The notes under the pieces were generated by a model. The model was not told where the DNA came from and made no database searches. It was given only the letters and a program-made list of their open reading frames with translations. The position numbers and the translations under genes were made by a program. Below are positions 1-7,888 of a DNA stretch of 58,579 nucleotides, piece after piece (the first letter of the stretch is position 1; each line of letters opens with the position of its first letter). The stretch is from Bacteroidota bacterium. Lineage in GTDB: Bacteria; Bacteroidota; Bacteroidia; J057. Where the stretch lies: positions 1-58,579 of the forward strand of contig RFHT01000615.1 of assembly GCA_003696835.1 (NCBI GenBank), in the 5' to 3' direction.

Positions 1-662
1 CCTCCCCACAAACGCCAGGCAGCCGTAAAGGCCAGCACTGCATGATAAGCCTCCCGCTTTGAATTCACAAACAGATTGGCCTCGCCCCACTGGCAGGAAA
101 CCTCCAGCAGCACCGGCCCGGCCTCTGCCCCTACTCCTACCAGCAGGCCGTAATCCCAGCGGCGGAATGAAAATGGATTTTCTTTCTCTCCCCACACCAT
201 GGCCTCCTCATAGGTCTGCTCCTCCCCCTGCACACCGCTGAGGGTAAAAGCCGATCTGCCCACCATGGCCACACTGCCCGATATTCCCGCTTTGGCATAC
301 AGCACTGCTCCCCCAAAGTCATGGTACAGCTTGGCGCTCAGGGGCACCTCCAGATACACAAAATGGGTGCGATTTTCCAGCATGCTCAGGTCCTGCTCAT
401 CCCAGGTAGCAATAATGGCGCCTTTGGTGGTGATCAGAGCGCGACCTTCTACTGAAAAGTGGGGAGATAGAATGCGTTCATATCCAAGGCCCACATGTAT
501 GCCTTGCTTACTGGTGTACTGCATGTTTTCGTTTTTGGCCTTGTCGTGATAATACATGTCCGTAATATTCACGCCTGCAATCAGGCGCAGCTGCTGGGCA
601 GGCAGGGGCGCCGCCCCTGCGCACATTGCCAGCAGGATCAGGAGATTGATCAGAGATTTCAT
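1..662 (-). CDS. outer-membrane beta-barrel protein, 3'-truncated by window edge
   Basis: The reading frame is open from an ATG at 660-662 down to the window edge (about 220 codons), so the C-terminus is missing. It begins with a hydrophobic signal ending in a PAQQ-type cleavage region. Alternating polar/hydrophobic strands with many aromatic residues follow, as in small Bacteroidota porin-like barrels (PF13568 type). It lies one base after the stop of the next upstream gene (664-1356). Both proteins contain an RRWDYGL motif near the same position, so they look like tandem paralogues, probably co-transcribed. The cargo or role cannot be told. Confidence 0.8.
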   Translation of the reverse strand, partial: MKSLINLLILLAMCAGAAPLPAQQLRLIAGVNITDMYYHDKAKNENMQYTSKQGIHVGLGYERILSPHFSVEGRALITTKGAIIATWDEQDLSMLENRTHFVYLEVPLSAKLYHDFGGAVLYAKAGISGSVAMVGRSAFTLSGVQGEEQTYEEAMVWGEKENPFSFRRWDYGLLVGVGAEAGPVLLEVSCQWGEANLFVNSKREAYHAVLAFTAAWRLWG

Positions 663-663
663 A

Positions 664-1356
664 TCAGTGAGTGAGTTGGTATGCTACAGAAAATGAAAAC
701 AACTGGTGGTTGACCCGGTCCTCTGTCAGCTCATCCGGCATGATATTGGCCAGTCCCTGCTGAAAACCAGCTTCGAGCTGAAATCGGCTCAACTGAAAGC
801 CAGCCCCGACCCTGAGCCCGTAGTCCCAGCGCCTGAGACGTATCAGGCCTTCGCGTTTGCCCCATTCCACATCAATTTTTTCCTCTATTTCCTCATCTTT
901 GCTGCTTATTTGCACCATGTAACTACCTTTGAGTCCCATAGCCAGATAAGGCCCTGCCGACAGATAGAGCCCATTCTGCCCGGCCCTCCAAATCCACAGT
1001 CTGCTCATCAGAGGCAGCTCTATATACAGCAGCCTCAGTTGGGAGCGCCATGTCTCTGCCTGCTGTCCCTGATCGTAAGAATGAACGTATTTGATGCCTT
1101 TCTCCGAAAGCAGTAGTTCGGGTGCAAAGGAATAAGGGCCGTTCTGGCCCAGATTCATCACCAGGCCTGCTTGCACACCCAAGAGGGAACTTTGATCTTC
1201 ATCCTCCTCCTGCATCTCCAGGCGGGCCAGGTTCATACCTGCTTTGAGCAGCAGTTGCTGGGCCTTTAGTTGCATGCCCGAAAATAGGATCAACAGCAAC
1301 AATACGCCCGTTTTTGTACCATTAGCTAAACACATCATAATAGGACTTTTTCTCAT
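664..1356 (-). CDS. outer-membrane beta-barrel protein (porin-like family)
   Basis: A 230-residue protein with an N-terminal signal (hydrophobic run at about 17-28, cleavage near LKAQQ), followed by about eight amphipathic beta strands and a terminal strand ending in an aromatic/hydrophobic residue pattern. It fits the outer-membrane beta-barrel PF13568-like family. It contains the sequence RRWDYGLRVGAG, matching the equivalent stretch in the downstream neighbour that ends at the window edge, so the pair probably arose by duplication. Spacing to the upstream SDR gene is 38 bases, compatible with one minus-strand transcription unit. Function beyond an envelope location is unknown. Confidence 0.8.
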   Translation of the reverse strand: MRKSPIMMCLANGTKTGVLLLLILFSGMQLKAQQLLLKAGMNLARLEMQEEDEDQSSLLGVQAGLVMNLGQNGPYSFAPELLLSEKGIKYVHSYDQGQQAETWRSQLRLLYIELPLMSRLWIWRAGQNGLYLSAGPYLAMGLKGSYMVQISSKDEEIEEKIDVEWGKREGLIRLRRWDYGLRVGAGFQLSRFQLEAGFQQGLANIMPDELTEDRVNHQLFSFSVAYQLTH

Positions 1357-1394
1357 AAGACGGAAAAAGTCGCTTGCATCTCATGTGGAACCCA

Positions 1395-2402
1395 TTAAGC
1401 TTGGTGCAGGATGTTCCTCCCCTCTCCCTCAAACCAGGCCATGGCAGTTTTAACGGCAACTTCCAGGGGAGTTTGGGGCAGGCCGAGTTCGTTGATGGCT
1501 TTTTGTGCGCTGTAGCATACGTCTTCGCAGGCGAGACGGGCCATGGGGTAGCTCACCTTGGGGGCCTTGCCGGTGAGTTGGCCCAGGAAGCTGCCCAGGC
1601 GACCGTAGGCAAGTACGGCGGGGCGGGGCATGGGCAGGCGGGGCGCTTTGACCCCCAGAGCCCCGGCCATGCGGCCGAAGGCCTCGCGGTAGCTGAGGTT
1701 TTCGTGGCCCAACAGGTAGCATTGCCCGGGGCGGCCGTGCTGCAGGGCGTTGACAATGGCCTCAACGGCATCGCCTACATAGAGGTAATTTTTGCTGCCA
1801 GGCGCATAGCCGGGCACCTGCTGGCGGTACAGCGCCAGCAGCATGCGGTTGGAACCCGGAGTGCTGTCGTAGGGCCCCAGCATAAAGGTGGGATTGACCA
1901 CCAGGGCAGGAAAACCGCTTTCCTTCCAGGCTTGCAGCACCAACTGCTGGGCTTCGTACTTAGTGTCCATGTACCCCAGCCCAAAGCGCCCGCAGCTGTA
2001 GGGCAAGCCTTCATGCCCGGGATGGCTCATACTTCCATAGCCGATGGAGTTGGCCGTACCTACGTGCACAAAGCGCTTCACCCCTGCAACTTGTGCTGCC
2101 TGCAGGCAATGGGCCGTTCCTTGCACGTTTACGGCCCGCTGGCGTGCCGAACGCAGCGGCCACAGCCCCACATCTGCCGCGGCATGTATCACATAGTCGC
2201 AGCCTTTCACAGCCCGCTGCCAGGCAGCAGGCTGACTGATGTCGCCCCGCACCAATTCCACAGGCAGGTGCCGAATGGTGGCCGCCTCCCGCTGAGGCTC
2301 TACCAGGGCGCGTACCTGATAGCCAGCTGCCAGCAACTGGCGCAGCAGGTTGCTGCCCAGAAAACCATCACTGCCCGTGAGAAAAACAGTGCCTTTCATC
2401 AT
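1395..2402 (-). CDS. NAD(P)-dependent epimerase/dehydratase family protein (extended SDR)
   Basis: A 335-residue extended short-chain dehydrogenase/reductase. The Rossmann nucleotide-binding motif GSDGFLG is at residues 10-16, HAAADVG at 73-79 follows the central strand, and the catalytic YxxxK pair is Y144/K148. The overall pattern resembles dihydroflavonol-4-reductase/3-beta-HSD-like SDRs that act on an alcohol or ketone of a small lipid or sugar. The exact substrate is not deducible. It starts three bases after the Hsp70 stop, so it is almost certainly translated from the same message, though a functional link to the chaperone is not evident. A second Met is available at residue 2. Confidence 0.88.
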   Translation of the reverse strand: MMKGTVFLTGSDGFLGSNLLRQLLAAGYQVRALVEPQREAATIRHLPVELVRGDISQPAAWQRAVKGCDYVIHAAADVGLWPLRSARQRAVNVQGTAHCLQAAQVAGVKRFVHVGTANSIGYGSMSHPGHEGLPYSCGRFGLGYMDTKYEAQQLVLQAWKESGFPALVVNPTFMLGPYDSTPGSNRMLLALYRQQVPGYAPGSKNYLYVGDAVEAIVNALQHGRPGQCYLLGHENLSYREAFGRMAGALGVKAPRLPMPRPAVLAYGRLGSFLGQLTGKAPKVSYPMARLACEDVCYSAQKAINELGLPQTPLEVAVKTAMAWFEGEGRNILHQA

Positions 2403-2405
2403 GGA

Positions 2406-4907
2406 TTATCCTATGCCTGTACCTCCGCTAAACTTTTGCTGCTCCTCTCTGGCCTGAGGCGGCAGCAGGTGCCAAAGCTGGTTGATACATATTCGCAGTT
2501 GGTCAAAATTGCGGTCTTCTATGGCCTTCCAGCCAGTATTTATGAGAGCGGCTGCGTCTTCGGGTCGCATAAAACGCCCCCGCCTGCCCTGGGCCAGGTC
2601 GGTAAAGAGCTCTACCAGGTATTTGGGGCTGCGCCACACCACACGCACATTCAACTCATTCAGGCGGTCGATCACGGCCTGTATTTTGAGCGAGCTGTTG
2701 CTGGCCAGGTAAAGTTTTTCCTGGGCCAGAATTTCACGAAAAGCTTGCTGGTCGGCCTCGGTAGCATCGTACTGGGCCAGCACGTACTCCACATTGCGCT
2801 TGGCCTGGAAGTATTTGTTTTTGACCTTAATGATGTGCTTATCGCGGGTCTGGGCATCCACCAGCTGAGCAATTTTGCGTTTGCGGTCTTCGATCTGGTA
2901 CTTTTCATCCGTGACATCATCCTCGGCCATTTGTTCACTTTTGTCCAGCAGTTCCAGCAATTCGTACTCCAGGTCCACCATTTTCTGGGCAGCTTCGTAA
3001 TTGCCCTGCATTTCGGCCTCGTAAATTTCTTCCCGTATGGTGTGCAGCATGGCTGTGAGCGATCCAATGAGGCGCTGCCTGCTGGTGTAACGTTTGGAGG
3101 GGGTAAACACATCGGCAAACTCCTGATCGGTCATCAGCAGGTAGGCCGTGATTTTGAGGTCGCGCGATTCGCTCATTTCCAGTACTATTTCCACATCGGA
3201 GCCCTTCACCAGGTCGCGCTCCAACTCTTTGCCCGATATTTGGATAAACCCAATGGGTTGGTTGGCAGCGGGCAGAGCATGGCCGGGGCCTTCCAGCACG
3301 TGTATCACCACGTAGTCGTCCGAGCCTTTGGCGATGGTGCGGGTGATCTGTTTGGTAAGGGTGCGTTTGAGGGGGAGCACGGAGTTTTTTTCAAACACCA
3401 CCTCCAGGCCGGTTTGCTGATTTTCCACATCATCTATCTCAATGCAGATGTCGTGCGGCAGGGGCTGGCCCACTACGCTGTAACGCCCCTGGGCAATGCC
3501 AATTTCGGGCAGGTCCAGCTCCAGGGGGTTGTTTTCGGCATCCAGTATGTGGAGGGTAAACAGGTTGTACTCGTCTTTGAGCAGGGGCAAATACTCCTGT
3601 ATTTGTTCGGGCAAGGCTTTGAGGCCGGTATCGAAGCCGCCGTCGTGGCGGGTAATGCGGTAATACAATTGGCTGAGATCGCCTTCGAATATGGCAGTAA
3701 AATATTCTTTTTCCTCCTGCGAGGCCTTCTGGTAGGCGGTTTTTACTTTCAGGGGCGGGGCTGCCTGAGAGGCGGTATTAGCGGTTTTGGAGCCTGACTT
3801 GTGCTTGCGGGCTTTGGTGCCCGCGTAAAAAGCAGCACCCACTGCCACAGCAGTGGTGGGGTCCACCTGGGTATTGACCCCAATGCCCAGACGGCGGGCT
3901 ACCTGCTCCCGTATGTAGGGAATGTAGGTGGAACCACCCACCATGAGTACAAATTTGAGGTCCTCTGCCTTCAGGGCATTGCGTTGCATGATGCTGCGCA
4001 TCATGTCGAGGGTTTTTTCCAGCATGGGTTCCAGCAAGACCTCCAGTTCTGAGCGCTTCAGGGACATTAATACCTCTACGGGCTCTCCCCGGTCGTCGGG
4101 GGTTTCAAACTCAATTTCGGTTTCCTCCGCCACCGAAAGCTGTATTTTGGCTTCTTCGGCCAGATGCAGCAGCTTGTGGTACAGGGCATTGTAGCGACCC
4201 GAGGCGCTCTTCATCTCTTTGAGCAGGGAGTGGAAGTGGCCGGCTGCTTCCAGGTAAGGCACGATGATTTCCTCCACCACTTTTCGGTCCAGGTCCATGC
4301 CGCCCAGGAAGTTGTCGCCTTCGTGGTCCAGCACCCGCATTTCGCCATCCCGTATATGTACCAGGGCCACATCGAAGGTGCCGCCTCCCAGGTCGTACAC
4401 CAGCCATTGCCCTTCCTCAAAAGAATCTGCTTCGTCCTTATTGGCATAAGCCAGGCTGGCGGCTATGGGCTCCTGCAGCAGCACTACTTCTTCGAAGCCG
4501 GCCAGGTGGCCCGCTTCCCGCGTGGCATTAGACTGCACCGTGTCAAAGGAAGCCGGAATGGTGATCACGGCTGCCTCCACCCGTTCACCCGTATGCACGA
4601 AGTTTTTCAGCTCCTTGAGTACATAAGCGGAGAGTTCTACCGGTGTTTTTACCAGGTCGGCGCCTTCAAAATAATAGGTCTCGTCTGTGCCCATTTTGCG
4701 CTTGAAGCCAGCCGCCACCTGATGCGGAGCACGCAGCAGATACTCCCGGGCCTTCTCCCCCACCAGCAGGCGGTCCTTGCGGAAGGCCACCACAGAAGGC
4801 AGGGTGTCTTTCTGGCCCAAGGGGTTTCTGAAAATGCTAACCTGCCCTTTGTCAAACCTGGCAATGGCAGAGTTGGTGGTGCCGAGGTCTATTCCAAAAT
4901 TGATCAT
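2406..4907 (-). CDS. Hsp70 family protein (DnaK-like ATPase with long non-canonical C-terminus)
   Basis: I chose the ATG at 4905-4907, one base after the upstream stop, because the Hsp70 N-terminus (MINFGIDLGTTNS) starts there. An upstream in-frame ATG would add 12 unrelated residues. The protein has 833 residues. The ATPase domain fills about 1-375, with phosphate-1 GIDLGTTNS (5-13), phosphate-2 DLGGGTFD (172-179) and a VGGSTYIP adenosine motif near 330. After a basic, Ser/Lys-rich linker the second half (about 400-833) is not a standard DnaK substrate-binding domain plus lid. It has a beta-rich part, a helical/coiled part rich in Glu/Lys, and a C-terminal helical region with a KAIEDRNFDQLR stretch. 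It is probably a specialised Hsp70, sitting with a GrpE-like and a J-like gene. Confidence 0.88.
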   Translation of the reverse strand: MINFGIDLGTTNSAIARFDKGQVSIFRNPLGQKDTLPSVVAFRKDRLLVGEKAREYLLRAPHQVAAGFKRKMGTDETYYFEGADLVKTPVELSAYVLKELKNFVHTGERVEAAVITIPASFDTVQSNATREAGHLAGFEEVVLLQEPIAASLAYANKDEADSFEEGQWLVYDLGGGTFDVALVHIRDGEMRVLDHEGDNFLGGMDLDRKVVEEIIVPYLEAAGHFHSLLKEMKSASGRYNALYHKLLHLAEEAKIQLSVAEETEIEFETPDDRGEPVEVLMSLKRSELEVLLEPMLEKTLDMMRSIMQRNALKAEDLKFVLMVGGSTYIPYIREQVARRLGIGVNTQVDPTTAVAVGAAFYAGTKARKHKSGSKTANTASQAAPPLKVKTAYQKASQEEKEYFTAIFEGDLSQLYYRITRHDGGFDTGLKALPEQIQEYLPLLKDEYNLFTLHILDAENNPLELDLPEIGIAQGRYSVVGQPLPHDICIEIDDVENQQTGLEVVFEKNSVLPLKRTLTKQITRTIAKGSDDYVVIHVLEGPGHALPAANQPIGFIQISGKELERDLVKGSDVEIVLEMSESRDLKITAYLLMTDQEFADVFTPSKRYTSRQRLIGSLTAMLHTIREEIYEAEMQGNYEAAQKMVDLEYELLELLDKSEQMAEDDVTDEKYQIEDRKRKIAQLVDAQTRDKHIIKVKNKYFQAKRNVEYVLAQYDATEADQQAFREILAQEKLYLASNSSLKIQAVIDRLNELNVRVVWRSPKYLVELFTDLAQGRRGRFMRPEDAAALINTGWKAIEDRNFDQLRICINQLWHLLPPQAREEQQKFSGGTGIG

Positions 4908-4908
4908 G

Positions 4909-5271
4909 TTATTTGCTATGCTTGTTTTTCTCCGACTGAACAATGACCACCGCCCGCTGCAGAATGTGGCTCAGGCCATTCATTTCTACCCGCACCAGGG
5001 GTTTAATTACCTCTGTTACCCGCAAATTCTCTGCCGACTCCCCCACGATGGTGGCCTCGCAGTCGGTACGGGTTTCGTCGTAGGGCTCGCCCAGGGGGCT
5101 GTGGTAGCTCAGCCCCATTTCTTTGAGGTAGCGCCTGATGCGCCCGATGTTGCGACTGAGCCTGTGGGCTGCTTCGCCTGCGTGGGCAAGTTTTTGCTCC
5201 ATGTCAAACAGCTGGTTCACCACGGGAATCAGTTGGCGGAGCTCTATGGATGGACTTGTCATACCATTCAT
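4909..5271 (-). CDS. small GrpE-like protein, putative nucleotide-exchange partner of the adjacent Hsp70
   Basis: A 120-residue protein whose TAA stop lies one base before the Hsp70 start, so the two are tightly coupled. The first half is helical (heptad-like, about 8-50). The second half has a short beta region with the pattern G-E-P-Y-D, then DCEAT, then RVTEVIKPLVR, ending QRAVVIV. Order and spacing recall the GrpE beta domain (FDP.. HEA.. VVQVLQKGY.. RPAMVVV). The protein is much shorter than canonical GrpE (about 190-200). The family assignment is inference from this pattern and from the operon partner. It could instead be an unrelated Hsp70-associated protein. Confidence 0.6.
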   Translation of the reverse strand: MNGMTSPSIELRQLIPVVNQLFDMEQKLAHAGEAAHRLSRNIGRIRRYLKEMGLSYHSPLGEPYDETRTDCEATIVGESAENLRVTEVIKPLVRVEMNGLSHILQRAVVIVQSEKNKHSK

Positions 5272-5404
5272 CTACTTTTTAAGGCTGAGAAAGTTACATG
5301 CAAGGGCAGTTGAAAAAAATAAAATTTCCATTTTTATAGCTCAGCGCCACAAAATAAAAAATTGCCCGTATAAGCAAACAGCGCAATAAACGATTGTTTC
5401 CCCG

Positions 5405-6136
5405 ATGAAATACCTCAATCCCTTTCATATACTGGGCATTACGCCCGAATCTCTTGAGCAGCATCCGACCCAGCAACTCAAACAGCTCCGCCAACAATTA
5501 CTGGCCGAGTTTGAACTGCACGACACAGCCACCCTGGAGTTGGCCGGCAGGGAGATCGACAAAGCCGGGCTGCTGTTTTTGCTTACAGAGCTGGAAGATG
5601 AAGCCCACCGTCCATATCATGCAACCATCTTTGAGCAGGAATCCTTGAGAAAGTTTCTGGAAGATGGCGAACTGGCCTGTTTCGATCAGCCCGAAGCCCT
5701 GGATTTTTTGCAGCAGGATGCTGCCCTGGCGGCCTTTGTGGCACCTCATTTTGCCCGCCAGTACAACACCCAGCTCTACCATGCAGTCAAACACCAAAAG
5801 GCTGAGCTGGTGAACAGGCTTACGGCTTTCCGGCTGCCATTTTCGCACAAATGGGTGGCCCAGTGCTACCAGGATGCCTACCGTTTCCTGGTATATCAGC
5901 TCAAGGACGCCCATAGCATGGACCGCAAAGTACAGGTGGTGAGCACCTACCGCGATATTTTGCTGCTGCTGCCGCCCTATTTCGATACGGTGCGCAATAT
6001 GTACAAGCCCTACCAGGAAGCGGCCGAATTTGCCGAGCTTACCGAAGGGGTAAGCGACAAACAGGTTCAGCGCATCATCTGGATAGGGGTAGGCATAGCC
6101 GCCACCCTGGCCCTGCTGATCTGGGGCCTCAATTAA
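5405..6136 (+). CDS. degenerate J-domain-like, C-terminally membrane-anchored protein
   Basis: A 243-residue protein divergent from the GrpE-like/Hsp70 operon (133-bp shared upstream region). Residues 4-80 resemble a J domain: helix I NPFHILGI, a basic helix II LKQLRQQLLAEF, and a helix III ending in LEDEAHRPYH, like the usual 'LSDPEKRxxYD'. The invariant HPD loop is replaced by LHD (ELHDT), so Hsp70 stimulation may be altered. The C-terminus has one transmembrane segment (about 224-242), which would place the N-terminal part in the cytoplasm. No zinc or substrate-binding DnaJ domains are present. Gene position supports a chaperone-partner role. The J-domain call itself is moderate. Confidence 0.65.
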   Translation: MKYLNPFHILGITPESLEQHPTQQLKQLRQQLLAEFELHDTATLELAGREIDKAGLLFLLTELEDEAHRPYHATIFEQESLRKFLEDGELACFDQPEALDFLQQDAALAAFVAPHFARQYNTQLYHAVKHQKAELVNRLTAFRLPFSHKWVAQCYQDAYRFLVYQLKDAHSMDRKVQVVSTYRDILLLLPPYFDTVRNMYKPYQEAAEFAELTEGVSDKQVQRIIWIGVGIAATLALLIWGLN

Positions 6137-6144
6137 TCACTCAA

Positions 6145-7773
6145 TTACCCGTTCGGATCAATGTCGGCTAAAAAGCGGGGCGGCCTGCGGTGGCCGCTGG
6201 CCTGCTCATAGGCATAAGCTATTTTGAGCAGGGTGGGCTCGCTGTAAGCCCTGCCAAAAAAGGAGATGCCCACCGGCAGCCCAAATACAAAACCTGCCGG
6301 AATGGTGATGTTGGGGTAGCCCGCCTGGGCTGCAGGCGAAGAACTGCCTCCTCCAAAATGGTCGCCATTCACCAGGTCAATGGGCCAGGCAGGCCCCCCT
6401 GTTGGGCCAATGATGGCATCCAGTTGGTGCTCGTTCATCACTTTGTCTATGCCTTCCTGCCTGCGCGAACGCTGCACTTTTTCCAGGGCTTCCAGATAGG
6501 CCTTGTCTTCCAGACCGCCTTTTTCCTGAGCCATGATGAGGATTTCCTGCCCAAAAAACTTCAGCTCTTCCTCTTTGTGGGCCTCGTTAAAGGCTATCAC
6601 CTCCTCCAGCGACTTCACCGGGGCCTCTGGTCCCAGGCTGGCCAGGTACTGGTTCAGGTCGTGTTTAAATTCGTACAACAACACCTCAAAGCCGGCCCGG
6701 CCCACGGAGGGGCTTACACTTTCGAGCTCAATGAGGGTGGCGCCGGCGTCCTTCATCAGCTGCATGGCATCCTCCATGAGGGCATCCACCCGCTCGTGGA
6801 AACCCATAAAGCTGCGACCCACACCTATGCGGGCGCCTTGCAGGCCATTTGGATCTAGAAACTGGGTATAGTCGGTGTGGGCTTTGCCCTGGCTCTGGCG
6901 TGTAAGGGGGTCCCTCGGGTCCACGCCTGTGATGGCGCCCAGCAGGGTGGCAGCATCGCGCAGGCTGCGGCACATGGGGCCAGCCGTGTCCTGACTGTGG
7001 GAAATGGGAATAATGCCCGAGCGGCCCCATAAGCCCACCGTAGGCTTGATACCCACTATGCCGTTGGCCGTGGAGGGGCATACCACCGAGCCGTTGGTTT
7101 CGGTGCCTATGGCCACTGCACAGAGGTTGGCCGAAACGGCCGCGCCCGAACCCGAGCTGGAGCCACAGGGGTTGCGGCTGATCACATAAGGATTGCGGGT
7201 TTGCCCGCCTCTGCCGCTCCAGCCACTGGAGGAACGGTTGGAGCGAAAATTGGCCCATTCGCTCAGGTTGGTTTTGCCCAGTATCAGGGCCCCGGCTTCG
7301 CGCAGCTTTTGGGCCACCCAGGAATCTTGTTTGGGGGTGGAGCCCAGCAGCGCAAGTGACCCCGCTGTGGTCATCATCTTGTCGGCTGTGTCAATGTTGT
7401 CTTTGATGAGTACGGGTATGCCGTGTAAGGGCCCCCTCAGCTTAGCTGCTTTGCGCTCCTGGTCCAGTTGGTCGGCTATGCTCAGGGCATCGGGGTTGAG
7501 TTCAATCACGGAGTTGATAGCCGGGCCCGAACGGTCGATTTCCTCTATACGGCCCAGGTAAAGTTCTGCGATCTTGCGGGCCGAATAGCGGCCTTCTTCC
7601 ATGGCCTGCTGCAGGTCTGCAACACTCATTTCGTCCAGCTCAAACTGGGGAATGGATGGGGGTTGATCGCCAGCTTGCTCAGCAGCCGGCTGCTGACATG
7701 CAGCAGAAAAGGGCGTGATACCCAGGGCTGCACCGCCCAGGGCACTCATCTGGAGAAAGTTTCTTCTTTTCAT
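6145..7773 (-). CDS. amidase-signature family lipoprotein (exported)
   Basis: Start taken at 7771-7773, where a twin-arginine signal begins (KRRNFLQM) and leads to a lipobox FSAAC (Cys26). A further upstream start would add 26 hydrophobic, unconvincing residues. The protein has 542 residues. It has the amidase-signature Ser-cisSer-Lys triad: Lys about 124 in PVLIKDNID, cis-Ser about 205 in the GSSSGSG loop, and nucleophile Ser about 229 in TETNGSV. Such enzymes hydrolyse amide bonds (peptide amides, aryl or acyl amides) by a Ser nucleophile. The twin-arginine lipoprotein signal suggests folding before export and anchoring in the cell envelope. It ends nine bases from the convergent J-like gene. 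Substrate unknown. Confidence 0.9.
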   Translation of the reverse strand: MKRRNFLQMSALGGAALGITPFSAACQQPAAEQAGDQPPSIPQFELDEMSVADLQQAMEEGRYSARKIAELYLGRIEEIDRSGPAINSVIELNPDALSIADQLDQERKAAKLRGPLHGIPVLIKDNIDTADKMMTTAGSLALLGSTPKQDSWVAQKLREAGALILGKTNLSEWANFRSNRSSSGWSGRGGQTRNPYVISRNPCGSSSGSGAAVSANLCAVAIGTETNGSVVCPSTANGIVGIKPTVGLWGRSGIIPISHSQDTAGPMCRSLRDAATLLGAITGVDPRDPLTRQSQGKAHTDYTQFLDPNGLQGARIGVGRSFMGFHERVDALMEDAMQLMKDAGATLIELESVSPSVGRAGFEVLLYEFKHDLNQYLASLGPEAPVKSLEEVIAFNEAHKEEELKFFGQEILIMAQEKGGLEDKAYLEALEKVQRSRRQEGIDKVMNEHQLDAIIGPTGGPAWPIDLVNGDHFGGGSSSPAAQAGYPNITIPAGFVFGLPVGISFFGRAYSEPTLLKIAYAYEQASGHRRPPRFLADIDPNG

Positions 7774-7831
7774 TGGGGTTGGAGTTGATGCGAAAAAAAA
7801 TAACATTCCGATAGGGGTGATGAATATAGCA

Positions 7832-7868
7832 AAAAAGCGGGCTGATGCCATGCCTCAGCCCGCTTTTT
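7832..7868 (-). terminator. Rho-independent terminator of the repeat-protein gene
   Basis: A 14-bp perfect inverted repeat (7832-7845 with 7855-7868) with a 9-base loop. On the minus strand the GC-rich stem is followed by a T run, giving a classic intrinsic terminator just after the stop at 7889. The opposite arm also ends in T's, so it could work in both directions. It separates the repeat-protein gene from the amidase gene. Confidence 0.85.
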
Positions 7869-7888
7869 CCTGCTTGTTGCACGTTATG

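Noticed and set aside
1374-3797. 807-codon open frame on the plus strand
   Set aside because: It lies opposite the SDR and Hsp70 genes, has low-complexity His/Gln/Gly-rich translation, and crosses two well-supported genes. It is a shadow of GC-rich codon use.
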